This document shows, piece by piece, positions 27,204 through 35,959 of a DNA stretch of 64,000 nucleotides; position 1 is the stretch's first letter, and every line of letters begins with the position of its first letter. The stretch comes from Clostridium sp. HBUAS56010 (lineage in GTDB: Bacteria > Bacillota > Clostridia > Lachnospirales > Lachnospiraceae): the NCBI RefSeq assembly GCF_007115105.1, contig NZ_SULJ01000005.1, forward strand, positions 40,531 to 104,530, in the 5' to 3' direction. A program made the translations under genes and the position numbers. A model generated the notes under the pieces. That model saw only the letters and a program-made list of their open reading frames with translations, did not search any database and was not told the origin of the DNA.

Positions 27204-27455
27204 CTATGCTTTACCTTCATAAACCTGAACTACATTTACGCTGACCACGGTATTTCGGCGGAGGTTGTTTTCTTTACAAAATCCCGAAAATAATTCCGTC
27301 AATTCATCAGCGTTGTAAGCATTTATGTGAAACTGCGTTTCGTCTAACGTACCACCATTATCAAAATCAACATCGACATCCATGGAACGATAAGACTGAC
27401 TGGTATCAGCATCTAATTGCCAGCCATTTTTGCGAATACATTGCTTTATTGTCAT
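27204..27455 (-). CDS. Hypothetical early phage protein
   Basis: 83 residues: IRKNGWQLDADTSQSYRSMD, an alternating strand VDVDFDNGGTLDETQFHINA, then a helix and VVSVNVVQVYEGKA. Looks like a compact alpha/beta fold. AGGAAAGG site upstream. Not recognised. Confidence 0.6.
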   Translation of the reverse strand: MTIKQCIRKNGWQLDADTSQSYRSMDVDVDFDNGGTLDETQFHINAYNADELTELFSGFCKENNLRRNTVVSVNVVQVYEGKA

Positions 27456-27479
27456 GCCTTTCCTCCGATAAATATCAGT

Positions 27480-27695
27480 TTAGCCGTGCAATGACTTTGT
27501 CATCAAATCATATAATTTATCATGCGCTTCCTGATTTTTAATCATCTTAGTTTTTTGATACTTCCCTACAATTAAAGTTCCACACTTCTTACACTTCTGA
27601 TCAATAATCTGCAAAACTGAGTCTTTTCCAAGTGGAATATAGCTAGGTTCACAGTCTACTATCTCACCACCGCAATCATGTTTTTCATACTCCAT
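27480..27695 (-). CDS. Small zinc-ribbon protein
   Basis: 71 residues with HDCGGEIVDCEPS near the start and KCKKCGTLIVGKYQ, giving two CxxC-like knuckles and a helical tail. Typical of small early phage proteins that may touch host polymerase or nucleic acid. First gene in its group; the plus-strand secreted gene starts 240 bases upstream. Confidence 0.6.
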   Translation of the reverse strand: MEYEKHDCGGEIVDCEPSYIPLGKDSVLQIIDQKCKKCGTLIVGKYQKTKMIKNQEAHDKLYDLMTKSLHG

Positions 27696-27867
27696 AATTC
27701 AAATAAATCCTTTCTCCCGACTCTCCGGGAAATTCTAATTCACCTAATCCTATATTCCTCTCCTAAATGGGCTACAACAAAATATTCTAATTGTTGCCGA
27801 TTCTTTATACATCGACAAATACTATCAAAATATTTTTTCTCTACCCGATATTTGCTTTGAACAATCA

Positions 27868-27896
27868 TTGAAAAACAGCACATCTATGCGTATACT
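27868..27896 (+). promoter_or_regulatory. Promoter of the secreted cargo gene
   Basis: TTGAAA (27868-27873), 17-base spacer, TATACT (27891-27896), about 40 bases before the ATG at 27938, which has AAAGGGG ahead of it. A sigma-A-type promoter independent of phage operons. The remaining stretch 27696-27867 shows no clear gene. Confidence 0.65.
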
Positions 27897-27937
27897 TTTT
27901 ATATATTTAAATTATTTTTGAAAGGGGATTTTAATCC

Positions 27938-28435
27938 ATGAAAAAGTTTTTAAGCATTTTAACTCTTTTTGCACTGATCTCTACACTCTCTTCCAGCACA
28001 GTTTTTGCATCAGAGAAACCTTTAGAAGTAAAACCTAATTTTACAACAAAAAACCAAGAGGTAACCTCTACACTAGCAGCTTCTACAATTACTGCTCCAG
28101 ATGGCAAAACTTATACATTGTTAGGAACTGTAACACGTGGAAATGCTCTTACAGCCTTTCTCAATTCAACCTATTCAGGCAGTGATAATTATCAATTAAA
28201 ATTTTATTGTCCAAATAACGACAGAACAGATTTAGTTCAGGGAACAGTAAAGGCAACTCCTTTTTTAGGTAGCGGAATGCAACAAACTTATTCATTTACG
28301 AACTTTTATGATTCTTTATCAACCATTGATTTGTCAACACTCCCAGGAACAACTAGATATAGAATTAATATATCAGTATATGCGGTAGGAACATCAAATC
28401 AAGGTACTGTTTATTACCGAATCGAGAAAAATTAA
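27938..28435 (+). CDS. Secreted protein, lysogenic cargo
   Basis: 165 residues beginning with a clear Sec signal peptide: MKKFLSILTLFALIS, hydrophobic core and an SxVFASE cleavage site near residue 25. The mature part is Thr/Ser-rich with a beta pattern (TITAPDGKTYTLLGTVTRGN, then YRINISVYAVGT). It lies against the early operon on the opposite strand with its own promoter and terminator, in AT-rich DNA. This is a typical moron expressed from the prophage. Family and function not recognised. Confidence 0.78.
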   Translation: MKKFLSILTLFALISTLSSSTVFASEKPLEVKPNFTTKNQEVTSTLAASTITAPDGKTYTLLGTVTRGNALTAFLNSTYSGSDNYQLKFYCPNNDRTDLVQGTVKATPFLGSGMQQTYSFTNFYDSLSTIDLSTLPGTTRYRINISVYAVGTSNQGTVYYRIEKN

Positions 28436-28463
28436 AAGTTCACTAAAACTGTTGTGGTATGTT

Positions 28464-28495
28464 AAGGGTAAAGTCTTCTTTCGGGCTTTACCCTT
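28464..28495 (+). terminator. Terminator of the secreted cargo gene
   Basis: AAGGGTAAAG and CTTTACCCTT pair around a short loop, and TAGCTTTA follows. It closes the moron, converging on the minus-strand early gene. Confidence 0.72.
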
Positions 28496-28515
28496 TAGCT
28501 TTATCAGATTCGGCG

Positions 28516-28956
28516 TTACGTAGTGGCGCGGAGTGCTTCCTTCCCTGCTTCAGATCCCGCCTCATGCAACTGCTCCCGTCGATATGGCTCTGGAAGCGGC
28601 ATCCAAGCAAGTACCTGTTCTTTCGCTCCGTTAAATGTACTCCACATTAGTTTCCCTGTACTATCACTCTCTACCAAACAATCCAAAAACGTGGAAGTAT
28701 CTTCTCCGAAATCATATACTGCAACCAACACATCTGTGTGTGGCTCCGGTAATTGTTCTGTTACCGGGATCCATTCCTGTTTCTCCCGGTTATATGTATT
28801 CAAAATATCGTTCGTATACTGATCCATCTGGCACTCGGCACAAATATCCTCCAGATCTTCCTTGCGTTCGGTCTCCCAGGGAAACCGGCACAGGTGATCG
28901 CATAAATGCTCCATCATGGGAGTAATAATCTTCTCCATTTCACTCTGATCTGCCAT
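28516..28956 (-). CDS. DUF551-like early phage protein
   Basis: 146 residues from the ATG at 28956 (MADQSEMEKIITPMMEHLCD) behind GAGAGGGA; the longer frame to 29184 is an upstream artefact. The core WIPVTEQLPEPHTDVLVAVY and the end VLAWMPLPEPYRRE are the DUF551 signature. The N-terminus has a Cys-rich AECQMD piece. Function unknown. Confidence 0.75.
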   Translation of the reverse strand: MADQSEMEKIITPMMEHLCDHLCRFPWETERKEDLEDICAECQMDQYTNDILNTYNREKQEWIPVTEQLPEPHTDVLVAVYDFGEDTSTFLDCLVESDSTGKLMWSTFNGAKEQVLAWMPLPEPYRREQLHEAGSEAGKEALRATT

Positions 28957-28984
28957 CTTAAATCCCTCTCTTTCCGACAATAAA

Positions 28985-29020
28985 AAAACTACCAGCTTAA
29001 TACTGATAGTTAGTAGTTTT
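28985..29020 (-). terminator. Terminator after the 29066 gene
   Basis: Minus-strand arms AAAACTAC and GTAGTTTT flank an 18-20-base loop, followed by a T run. It ends transcription of the gene at 29066-29542, just upstream of the DUF551 gene. Confidence 0.6.
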
Positions 29021-29065
29021 CTTTTCATATTCAATACATTATTTGATTTGCTCACAACAATAAAC

Positions 29066-29542
29066 TTACATATATTTATTATCTTCGGGTAATACCCACG
29101 GAACGTTTCCGAATATTTCCAACTGCAAAGCAGGTCTAGGGAAATTCTCCTCCAGTAAACTGCATTCTCTTTGAAAAGAAACATGAAAATTATTTGTTAC
29201 TGGAAATGCTTGTTCTTCTTCCCAATGAGAAGTTGAAGGACTGTTAGATACCCATGCACTTTTGCCCTCCAATAAGGTTCCACAGAGATGATAAAAGCCA
29301 CCATAAAGTAAGGTCCCATCAGAATTATTGCAATTTACATAAACTTCACTCACTTTTCTCATATCGACTCCCAGATCAGAAAAAAATCCTGTCACTTCTG
29401 TCGGAAGTGCTATAATAGCTTTTTCATAGTTACGGCACCCACTACAAGTACACCCTTCGGTAACAAGAGGAGCATTTTCATAAAACGATCTCGTTTTATC
29501 TACATCAATATCTACTTGATACTGTCCGAACTTAAAAATCAT
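29066..29542 (-). CDS. Hypothetical protein (CTCSGCRNY family)
   Basis: 158 residues: MIFKFGQYQVDIDVDKTRSF, then LVTEGCTCSGCRNYEKAIIA with a CTCSGC cluster, VYVNCNNSDGTLLYGGFYHL and CGTLLEG. Similar small proteins occur as morons and in Firmicute genomes, but I cannot name a function. It precedes a terminator and stands apart from its neighbours. Confidence 0.6.
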   Translation of the reverse strand: MIFKFGQYQVDIDVDKTRSFYENAPLVTEGCTCSGCRNYEKAIIALPTEVTGFFSDLGVDMRKVSEVYVNCNNSDGTLLYGGFYHLCGTLLEGKSAWVSNSPSTSHWEEEQAFPVTNNFHVSFQRECSLLEENFPRPALQLEIFGNVPWVLPEDNKYM

Positions 29543-29789
29543 AACTCACCTCATATAAATAATCTTTTTATAAATAGTATACTATCCAACTTACTAACCA
29601 TCAATATTAAGTTCTCAATGTACCATTTTCTTTCACAAACTCTTCACAGACCCATCAAATTCCCGTCACAATTTCCCGGTATATTAATAATCACAAAGAG
29701 GCCAACAACCTTTTAATATAAACTTTTTTTCATACTCAGCCGGCAGGATTCCCCAATCTTGTCGGCTCCTCCCTTTTCTCGCTAACTAT
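29543..29789. other. Gap of about 250 bases
   Basis: AT-rich, no credible ORF. A possible weak hairpin AGCCGGCAGGATT/AATCTTGTCGGCT lies at about 29739-29768. No promoter pair is convincing. Confidence 0.4.
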
Positions 29790-30050
29790 TCAGCTATATT
29801 GAATCTTCTTCCCACAATTCAAACAGAATTTCAAATTATACTCTTCCAGAAGCTCCGAATTAAATTCATATCCGCATTCCGGGCATTTACCGAATGCACC
29901 ATCATCTACAGGCTGAGCTGGAATCTGTTTCTCCAACGCTTTTACGGCCATTTCAAGGGCCATTTTCTCACTGATTGCTAATCCCGGCTTTGATACTGAC
30001 AAGCCAAATCTCATATTTGCAAGAGTTCTTTCCGCTAAATATTCTGTCAT
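29790..30050 (-). CDS. Small zinc-ribbon early protein
   Basis: 86 residues. The N-terminus is helical (ISEKMALEMAVKALEKQIPA) and the C-terminus has two CxxC knuckles (KCPECGYEF and FCLNCGKKI). Such 'MALEMAVKALEKQ...CPxCG' proteins are frequent small phage early gene products. Function unknown. Confidence 0.68.
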   Translation of the reverse strand: MTEYLAERTLANMRFGLSVSKPGLAISEKMALEMAVKALEKQIPAQPVDDGAFGKCPECGYEFNSELLEEYNLKFCLNCGKKIQYS

Positions 30051-30067
30051 GATACACCTCTCTTTTC

Positions 30068-30220
30068 TTATTTCTTAATTGATTCCACCCTCAAACAACC
30101 ATTACAGCTTTCAGTGTAAAGAGGACACTCATTCTTGTAGCACTCTTCGTATGTTTCTCTTGTTTCTTCCGTCTTCTCGGTTTTAATTAGAACAATATTC
30201 TTACGGTAAGGACACTTCAT
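30068..30220 (-). CDS. Small Cys-rich early protein
   Basis: 50 residues starting at ATG 30220 (MKCPYRKNIVLIKTEKTEE), chosen for its AGAAGAGAG site; the frame beyond is not needed. Cysteines are spaced CPYR...ECYKNECPLY...CNGC. It overlaps the next small gene by 20 bases. Function unknown. Confidence 0.58.
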   Translation of the reverse strand: MKCPYRKNIVLIKTEKTEETRETYEECYKNECPLYTESCNGCLRVESIKK

Positions 30221-30356
30221 TGTCTCTCTTCTCCCATTCTCCACAATAATCATCAAAACTGGTTTCGCATCCATATCCCTCTGATTCTACATTCATACAT
30301 ATCCACTCACCATCTACGCACTGACAGTAAGTACAACTGGAACAACACCTGTCCAT
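30201..30356 (-). CDS. Very small Cys-rich protein
   Basis: 51 residues: MDRCCSSCTYCQCVDGEWIC, then acidic GYGCETSFDDYCGEWEKRDN. Eight Cys in 51 residues suggests a zinc or disulphide knot. GGAGAGAT lies before the ATG, and the gene starts 1-2 bases before the stop of the large gene upstream. Its 3' end overlaps the start of the 30220 gene, indicating coupling. Confidence 0.6.
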   Translation of the reverse strand: MDRCCSSCTYCQCVDGEWICMNVESEGYGCETSFDDYCGEWEKRDNEVSLP

Positions 30357-30357
30357 T

Positions 30358-31887
30358 TTATCTCTCCTTCTTTTGAAACTCCTTTAAGTACTCCACCAGA
30401 GCGGATCTGTTTGTGTTACATTCATAAAAGGTCCTGGTATCGTCTTCTATATGAGCACTCTTACCGTTATGCCATTCCGACTTTACTCCAAGAAGGTAAT
30501 ACTGCTCTGCACCATATTCATAGTCTTCAGATTCCTTATAGCTGTCCCAGGAGTGCTTCCAGCATACCTTTACCACGATGGCAACCCTATCAGTCAGATC
30601 GTACCGGTAATATCGCTCCCCAGTCTCTTTCGTTTCAATCCAGATCGGCCATGTATCATAGGCATCTATGAAAGCTGCACGTTGTTCATTGTTTTTCAGG
30701 ATAGGTAACTCTGGCTGTTCCGGCTTTATGGATTCCAGCTGATCCTGCTCTTCCGCCATAGCCTCCAATGCTGCAACAATTATCTTCTGGCGCTCAATAA
30801 ACGGTGGCCACTTCTCCAGCACTTCTCCTTCAAATGCGCTCAGCCAATCTTTGAGGGTTTTCTTTGCTTCTTCAAGAACTGTTTTCACAGGAGTGGATAT
30901 GTCTGGCAGAACTTCCACAAACTCTCCATCAATTACGTTTTCAGATAATTCCAGTACGCTTTCTTCCTGTTCTGGTACGTTTTCAGGCTCTTTGATAACA
31001 GTTTCATTTACATCACGATGTCCGAAGAAGTAATTATATTCTCGCTCTAAGCGTGTGTTTTCAACATCAAATGAAGCAAATCCGGAATCATCATAAAACA
31101 ATGTAACTTCTTTGCTTTTTAAGACCCTGTGTACACTTCCAAGAACCGAAATTTCACACTCTTGGTTTTGACCTTTATATCCAGATTTTAAGTATTCTTT
31201 GACTATTGCTGAACGGAACCAACCATAGGCATCATCAATAGATTCATTCCGGTCCAAAAAGTGATCAATCTCCTGTTGCGATATCGCAACGTCCTCCTGA
31301 TCCTCACCAGACAACATGTCTTCCACATTTATTTCAAAAGTCTGTTTTCCGGAAAACAATGGAACTGATGGCTGATCCGGAATCATCTCTGGAAAGTCAA
31401 TCTCTATCTCCATCTGCCCTGGCAGTTCTATGTATGGCATTTCCTTTGGCTTTCTCAAATTACGGATATCTTCTACCCGATCGCCTGGTTTTACCTGTTC
31501 CAGCTGGTCTTCTTCCAGATACAGCATTTCCTGCAGTTGGCTCTTTCCAAATGCCCGATATTCTTTGCGGATATTAGGACTATTTCCATTCTCCGAAAAG
31601 CGGTCATTCATGGACATGTAACGACTGGCTGTGCTTTTGCTTAGTCCGTATTCCTCTTTGGCAAAATCCCACACAGTCTGAAAGCCATCTTCGGTAAACA
31701 GTTCCCGATCTCTGACACATTTTAAATAAAAACCAATGGCAATAAAGGAACGGGCAGCCGTTGTTATATTTGCTTTAATAAAGGTCTTCGCATCTTCCAG
31801 GCTGATATAGCCCTCATACCAACGGGGCCGGTCAAGTGCTGCTGCTCCAACTTCCGCCTCATTAACAACAGGATCCATTTCTTCCAT
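30358..31887 (-). CDS. Large early phage protein, DNA-binding/ParB-like N-terminus
   Basis: About 509 residues, start at ATG 31887 behind AAAGGAGG. The N-terminus (YISLEDAKTFIKANITTAAR, then FIAIGFYLKCVRDRELF, WDFAKEEYGLSKSTASRYMS) looks like a helical DNA-binding region related to the DUF3102/phage-ParB-like type. The middle is acidic with FGKSQLQEMLYLEEDQLEQV, and the C-terminus has WKHSWDSYKESEDYEYGAEQ. Function unknown; it lies beside the DnaD-like replication gene. It contains the second 16-bp palindrome (31275-31290). Confidence 0.62.
   Translation of the reverse strand: MEEMDPVVNEAEVGAAALDRPRWYEGYISLEDAKTFIKANITTAARSFIAIGFYLKCVRDRELFTEDGFQTVWDFAKEEYGLSKSTASRYMSMNDRFSENGNSPNIRKEYRAFGKSQLQEMLYLEEDQLEQVKPGDRVEDIRNLRKPKEMPYIELPGQMEIEIDFPEMIPDQPSVPLFSGKQTFEINVEDMLSGEDQEDVAISQQEIDHFLDRNESIDDAYGWFRSAIVKEYLKSGYKGQNQECEISVLGSVHRVLKSKEVTLFYDDSGFASFDVENTRLEREYNYFFGHRDVNETVIKEPENVPEQEESVLELSENVIDGEFVEVLPDISTPVKTVLEEAKKTLKDWLSAFEGEVLEKWPPFIERQKIIVAALEAMAEEQDQLESIKPEQPELPILKNNEQRAAFIDAYDTWPIWIETKETGERYYRYDLTDRVAIVVKVCWKHSWDSYKESEDYEYGAEQYYLLGVKSEWHNGKSAHIEDDTRTFYECNTNRSALVEYLKEFQKKER
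31275..31290. promoter_or_regulatory. 16-bp perfect palindrome GTTGCGATATCGCAAC, copy 2
   Basis: Identical to 905-920 but inside a coding sequence (reads VAISQ). Exact identity over a 16-base palindrome in two distant places is unlikely by chance and points to a binding site. Confidence 0.45.
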
Positions 31888-31901
31888 GGTCAATCCTCCT
31901 T

Positions 31902-32795
31902 TCACATATCTTGAAGTTGTGCATTTATAATGGCATCGTAATCCGTATCTCTCTGGGGGAAACTCTGAAACGAGTTTTTCCTGGGCTCTGCCTTTCTGAC
32001 AGGTCTTGCAGAATCCTGGGCTCTGCTTATCCAGCCATTTATGAATTTATTAATCCCTCGCTTTGTCTTCCTGTTTTCCTGATTGGAATCAAGCCAGCCA
32101 ATCATTTTACGAAACTCCTGATCTATATCAACAGCAGGATACAGTTCCCGGTATTTCTGAATCTCCTCCAAATAAACAGAATAATAAGATCCGTCATTCA
32201 GAATCAATTTATACACCGCCTCCTGCCTGGTGCTTTCCGAAAGCTCCGGGCTTATCTCTTTACTTTTATTTACTTTACTTTCCTTTACTTTACTTTCCTT
32301 TAGGGATTGTTCCCGGGAAATATCAGAGTTTTTCCCGGAATAATTTCCGTTATTCCCGGATCTATTTAAAAATGACTTCACTTTAATAAAGGGTTCCGTT
32401 TTTTCTTCTGGAAGAATCCAGAAACCCTCTATTTGTATAGGATTCTTTTTCGCACGTTCTTTCACGGCTAATTGGAATCGCTTCTGTATTCCGGTTGAGG
32501 TCAAGACAGCGTCCGACTGGAAAAGTTTATTATCAAACAGTGACCGTTCCAGCAAGAATTTCAAGACCTGCATCACCTTATCTGGACTCATTTTCAAATC
32601 GTCCGATATGATATACTGAGAATCATCATTAAATTGAATATAATATCCTGAGCGGTAAATCTCACACAGCAGATACACATAAATTGCAATGCCATCTACC
32701 CCATACCTTGCCTTCAGGATCTTTATTTTAGGGTCGGAAAAAAAGTCGATATCAAATGGAAAGTAGTCGATCCCCTCTTTCTGAGGTCTCGCCAT
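31902..32795 (-). CDS. DnaD-like replication initiator (DUF4373/Lin1244 N-terminus)
   Basis: 297 residues, start taken at MARPQKEG (32795). The N-terminus GIDYFPFDIDFFSDPKIKIL, then KARYGVDGIAIYVYLLCEIY, is the Lin1244/Lin1753-type winged helix. The linker carries repeated KESKVKESKVNKSKE. The C-terminus (EFRKMIGWLDSNQENRKTKR, GINKFINGWISRAQD) is DnaD-like. It loads or remodels at the phage origin; no iteron origin was identified. It follows the RecT module. Confidence 0.82.
   Translation of the reverse strand: MARPQKEGIDYFPFDIDFFSDPKIKILKARYGVDGIAIYVYLLCEIYRSGYYIQFNDDSQYIISDDLKMSPDKVMQVLKFLLERSLFDNKLFQSDAVLTSTGIQKRFQLAVKERAKKNPIQIEGFWILPEEKTEPFIKVKSFLNRSGNNGNYSGKNSDISREQSLKESKVKESKVNKSKEISPELSESTRQEAVYKLILNDGSYYSVYLEEIQKYRELYPAVDIDQEFRKMIGWLDSNQENRKTKRGINKFINGWISRAQDSARPVRKAEPRKNSFQSFPQRDTDYDAIINAQLQDM
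32269..32298. repeat. 15-bp tandem repeat (2 copies) inside the DnaD-like gene
   Basis: TTTACTTTACTTTCC at 32269-32283 and 32284-32298, in frame, encoding KESKVKESKVNKSK. A slippage-prone linker. Confidence 0.75.
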
Positions 32796-32904
32796 GGTGT
32801 GATTCACCTACTTCCAATAAAATCCCCCGCCACCCACTGACAGGCAGCGGAGGTAAAACAATTGGTTTTAGATTCGTGACATATAAAACCACCAAGGAAA
32901 CATA

Positions 32905-33648
32905 TTAACCGATTACTGTAATATTATCTTTAATCGCCGGAATCATATCAGACAGACGCTCCAGCAGGAATGATTTAATATTGGAAATAGCTTCATTTTT
33001 CCATATACCGCCCTCTGCCTCCACAATTTTAAAGGCAGGAACTTCTTTATCTCCAATACGGAAGACAAACTTACTTGCTGGCTGCTCCACCTCCTGGAAG
33101 GTGCGATAAGGAATCAGCTCCACCGGATTCGGTACGATTACATCTGACTTTGTGGCAATTCCAGTCTTCATGGTTGCAACCTGGGAAACACCATCATCAG
33201 AATACTCCTGCCCGTTCTTCTTTTCGATATTGCCAACTGCCTTTAAAATCAGTCCAAGATCATCGTTTGCCTGGAAATTTGCCTGCAATTCAATCATCAT
33301 ACGTTCCTGGTCGTACCATTCATCAAAACGGTATTCCGAGGTTTCGGCATTGATTTCAAAAAGCACTTCTCTTTCACGTTCCTTGTCAAGAGCTGACATT
33401 AAACGAACCTGGGTAGGGCTTATGATATGTATGATCATGCTTCCTGGGAATTCTTTGTTGCACTGGTGAATGTAATCTACTAAAGAGGTGAGCGTGACCG
33501 CCTGGATCTTAGCTGCCTTGGGCTGCTTATCATAGCGTGTCAGGTTCTTGTCTGCATACGTCCTCCCGTTGATCTCTAAAACCTCTGTCTTCTCTGCATC
33601 AATGCTTAAACCCACAACGTACTGTAATGCTTCTCTTAAATTTTCCAT
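32905..33648 (-). CDS. Early phage protein of the RecT cluster (DUF2303-like)
   Basis: 247 residues; recognisable features are YDKQPKAAKIQAVTLTSLVD, YIHQCN, LMSALDKEREREVLFEI, and SYQ-like C-terminal VFRIGDKEVPAFKIVEAEGG followed by IWKNEAISNIKSFL. It is placed next to recT in many Clostridial phages. Possibly an ATPase-free structural or single-strand binding helper; function not established. Confidence 0.65.
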   Translation of the reverse strand: MENLREALQYVVGLSIDAEKTEVLEINGRTYADKNLTRYDKQPKAAKIQAVTLTSLVDYIHQCNKEFPGSMIIHIISPTQVRLMSALDKEREREVLFEINAETSEYRFDEWYDQERMMIELQANFQANDDLGLILKAVGNIEKKNGQEYSDDGVSQVATMKTGIATKSDVIVPNPVELIPYRTFQEVEQPASKFVFRIGDKEVPAFKIVEAEGGIWKNEAISNIKSFLLERLSDMIPAIKDNITVIG

Positions 33649-33665
33649 GGTTTGGATCTCCTTTT

Positions 33666-34097
33666 CTAATTTACTTCTCTTAAATTAATTGGCTTCTGAC
33701 TCTGAACCGGTTCAATGATTTCCCCTGTTTCCGGATCAAATGGATTAGACTGGGGAGGAATCACTTCTGTTGTGACCGGATATGATTCTCCCGCAACTCG
33801 TACCGGCTGCTGATTGCTGCCATACTCATTCATTTCAATACGACCTGTTCTTAAATCCTGTCCCACAAGCATCATGGTTTCTTCTGCTACAGGTCCCGCC
33901 TGAGAAATATTTACTGCAAAAGTGGTCTTTACATGTTTCCGGTTTTTATCTGGCTTAAAGGTTAAAGTGATTATAATCTTTCGTGCTTTTTCTGGATCCG
34001 TATTAGGGTCCATGATATTTCTTGCAATTTGAGCCATGGCAAGATTGAATCTTTCCAACAATGCCCCACTTCCCATACCATCAAGGCTGATTCCCAT
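33666..34097 (-). CDS. Small early protein ('replication terminator'-type annotation)
   Basis: 143 residues: GALLERFNLAMAQIARNIMD and PNTDPEKARKIIITLTFKPD, then NRKHVKTTFAVNISQAGP. This pattern belongs to a family found beside recT that databases label 'replication terminator protein', a label with little support. Role unknown; probably recombination or replication. Confidence 0.65.
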   Translation of the reverse strand: MGISLDGMGSGALLERFNLAMAQIARNIMDPNTDPEKARKIIITLTFKPDKNRKHVKTTFAVNISQAGPVAEETMMLVGQDLRTGRIEMNEYGSNQQPVRVAGESYPVTTEVIPPQSNPFDPETGEIIEPVQSQKPINLREVN

Positions 34098-34124
34098 CTT
34101 CGCTACCTCCTTTCCTTCTGTTAT

Positions 34125-35033
34125 TTATTGATTAAAGAAATCATTTTCCACACTTGTTTCTGATGCTTCTGCTGATTCCTGAACCGGTGTTTCTTCCTCT
34201 TGCTCTGCTACCACATTATCTTTTACAGGTTCTTCCATCTCTACATAATCTGCGGTACCATCTTCCCGGATCACCGCCATGTCAGCATCAACAGCCTGTA
34301 CCATTTCAATGCTCATTGTTCCCCATTTTGAAATCAGCTGTCTCAGCATAGTCTTATGAGCCATTGCGTCAAAGTCCTTATACCAGAAAGAAGAATACTT
34401 CCATAATTCATTTTCAGGGATTTCCCCTCTCTCCAACCGTTCCAAGTTCTTGGCGCTAAATGCAGCAGAGTATCGGTCTGCATGAGCCATCATCTTCTTT
34501 TTAGACCAGTAGATGCTATGTTCATAACCATTGTGTTCCCGGAACATAGCATAGTATCCGATTGTAGGCGTTACTTCTCTCAGTAGATCATCTTCGATTA
34601 AAGAGACTTCTAATTCTTCCTCCAGGGGGTTGTAAGAAATAAGTTCTCCCTCCTTTATGGAAATAACATGGAGCTTTTTATACACTCCGCTTCTTTTGGC
34701 AAGCTGAATATATCCTTTATACCCGAGTTGAAACTGAGCCTCCTTAGTCTCCTTTTTCTTATTATTAAAAGGAACCATATAAAACTGACCCAGCTGTGGG
34801 GAAGGGGAAAGCTTTAATGCTTCTCCCTGTAGTGCTGCACTTAATATAGAAGTGTTCGTACATTCCTGTAGTGCCGGATTCGCCTGCACCGCTGATACAA
34901 TACTGGATATGAAGCGAGTACCTGCCTGTCCACCTAACAGCTTATTGATCTGCTGCTTAGCTGCGTCCTGTGTCAAATACATTCCGAAGTCCATTCTTTT
35001 ATTCTGTTTAGCAAGACTGTTGTTTACTGCCAT
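34125..35033 (-). CDS. recT: RecT single-strand annealing protein
   Basis: About 303 residues, start at MAVNNSLAKQNKRM (35033). Signatures: LGGQAGTRFISSIVSAVQANPALQECT split across the N-terminus, FQLGYKGYIQLAKRSGVYKK, the SAAFSAKNLERLERGE region and SSFWYKDFDAMAHKTMLRQL. It anneals single strands with the YqaJ exonuclease encoded upstream. The N- and C-terminal Gln/Glu-rich tail is acidic. Confidence 0.93.
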   Translation of the reverse strand: MAVNNSLAKQNKRMDFGMYLTQDAAKQQINKLLGGQAGTRFISSIVSAVQANPALQECTNTSILSAALQGEALKLSPSPQLGQFYMVPFNNKKKETKEAQFQLGYKGYIQLAKRSGVYKKLHVISIKEGELISYNPLEEELEVSLIEDDLLREVTPTIGYYAMFREHNGYEHSIYWSKKKMMAHADRYSAAFSAKNLERLERGEIPENELWKYSSFWYKDFDAMAHKTMLRQLISKWGTMSIEMVQAVDADMAVIREDGTADYVEMEEPVKDNVVAEQEEETPVQESAEASETSVENDFFNQ

Positions 35034-35038
35034 TAAAA

Positions 35039-35950
35039 TCACTCTCCTTTCGGTACCGGCTCAAACCGGATACTATTTGCTTTTAAGAAATCCTTTAGCT
35101 TATCCAGTTGTCCTTTTGTTGCATGAACACGAAAGTCCAGGACATGAACGGGATCTTCTACTGTTTCTATTACGGACTGCTCCTGCAACTGGGGCTGTGA
35201 CCGTGGAACCTCTTGAACCGACCTCTGTTCCGGGGCTTTCCCCGCATTGATTACCCGGGTTGCTTCTGCCAGCGTCCTGGCTTCCCGCTCTGCTTTCTTG
35301 CGGACCTGCTCTTCCTCATAAGCTTTCCGCTTCTCCTCTGCAGCTTCCAACCGGTTTCTTTCTGCCATAGCAGTTCCGATATCATAGGTACGAAGGAAAA
35401 CCTCTTTCATATCTCCAGCGTACTTACTGTCAACCTCATTAATAATAGCCAGCCCTTCTCCTACTCTTTGGATCAGGGAAAGGATATCCTCCTTGATTGA
35501 TTTCATTGTGGTTGACGCATTGGCATACTCTGCCTTAAAAACTCTGGAGAACGGAAGAACAGAAGCAAGATCATTGATATTTTCTTCGTAAAACTCCTGA
35601 ACCTTTGCTGTCTTTTCGTTTCTCTGACGCTGTTCGTATCCCTTCACCTGAGAATCAATGTTATCAATTGCCTTCTGAACAATTCCGGTTAACTCTTTAA
35701 TCTCCTTGCCAAACTGCTCATCCGGTTTTAAAAGGGCTTTACGAATCTCTGTTCGTTTTCCAGTTAAAGCATCTACAAATTTATTAAGTCTAGCTCGATC
35801 TGCCTTAGCAGCCTTGATGGTATCATCGGTATAGACTGACGTTTCGTACTCCTGGGCAGATGCGGTGATTTCTGCTTTTAACTCCTCAAAGTTCCAGTCA
35901 ATTTTTTGCAGGAAACCGTTGTCCTGCGGATTATAAATTTTTAATTCCAT
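35039..35950 (-). CDS. DUF1351 family protein
   Basis: 303 residues. LNKFVDALTGKRTEIRKALL and YEQRQRNEKTAKVQEFYEEN match DUF1351, a coiled-coil-rich protein always located between YqaJ and RecT in Gram-positive phages. The C-terminal half is basic/Glu-rich. It stops 4-5 bases before RecT. Function unknown. Confidence 0.82.
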   Translation of the reverse strand: MELKIYNPQDNGFLQKIDWNFEELKAEITASAQEYETSVYTDDTIKAAKADRARLNKFVDALTGKRTEIRKALLKPDEQFGKEIKELTGIVQKAIDNIDSQVKGYEQRQRNEKTAKVQEFYEENINDLASVLPFSRVFKAEYANASTTMKSIKEDILSLIQRVGEGLAIINEVDSKYAGDMKEVFLRTYDIGTAMAERNRLEAAEEKRKAYEEEQVRKKAEREARTLAEATRVINAGKAPEQRSVQEVPRSQPQLQEQSVIETVEDPVHVLDFRVHATKGQLDKLKDFLKANSIRFEPVPKGE

Positions 35951-35959
35951 ATGTATTCC

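Noticed and set aside
32269..32298. Tandem repeat as replication origin iterons
   Set aside because: It encodes an in-frame Lys/Glu/Ser linker typical of these initiators, so it is probably not an origin.
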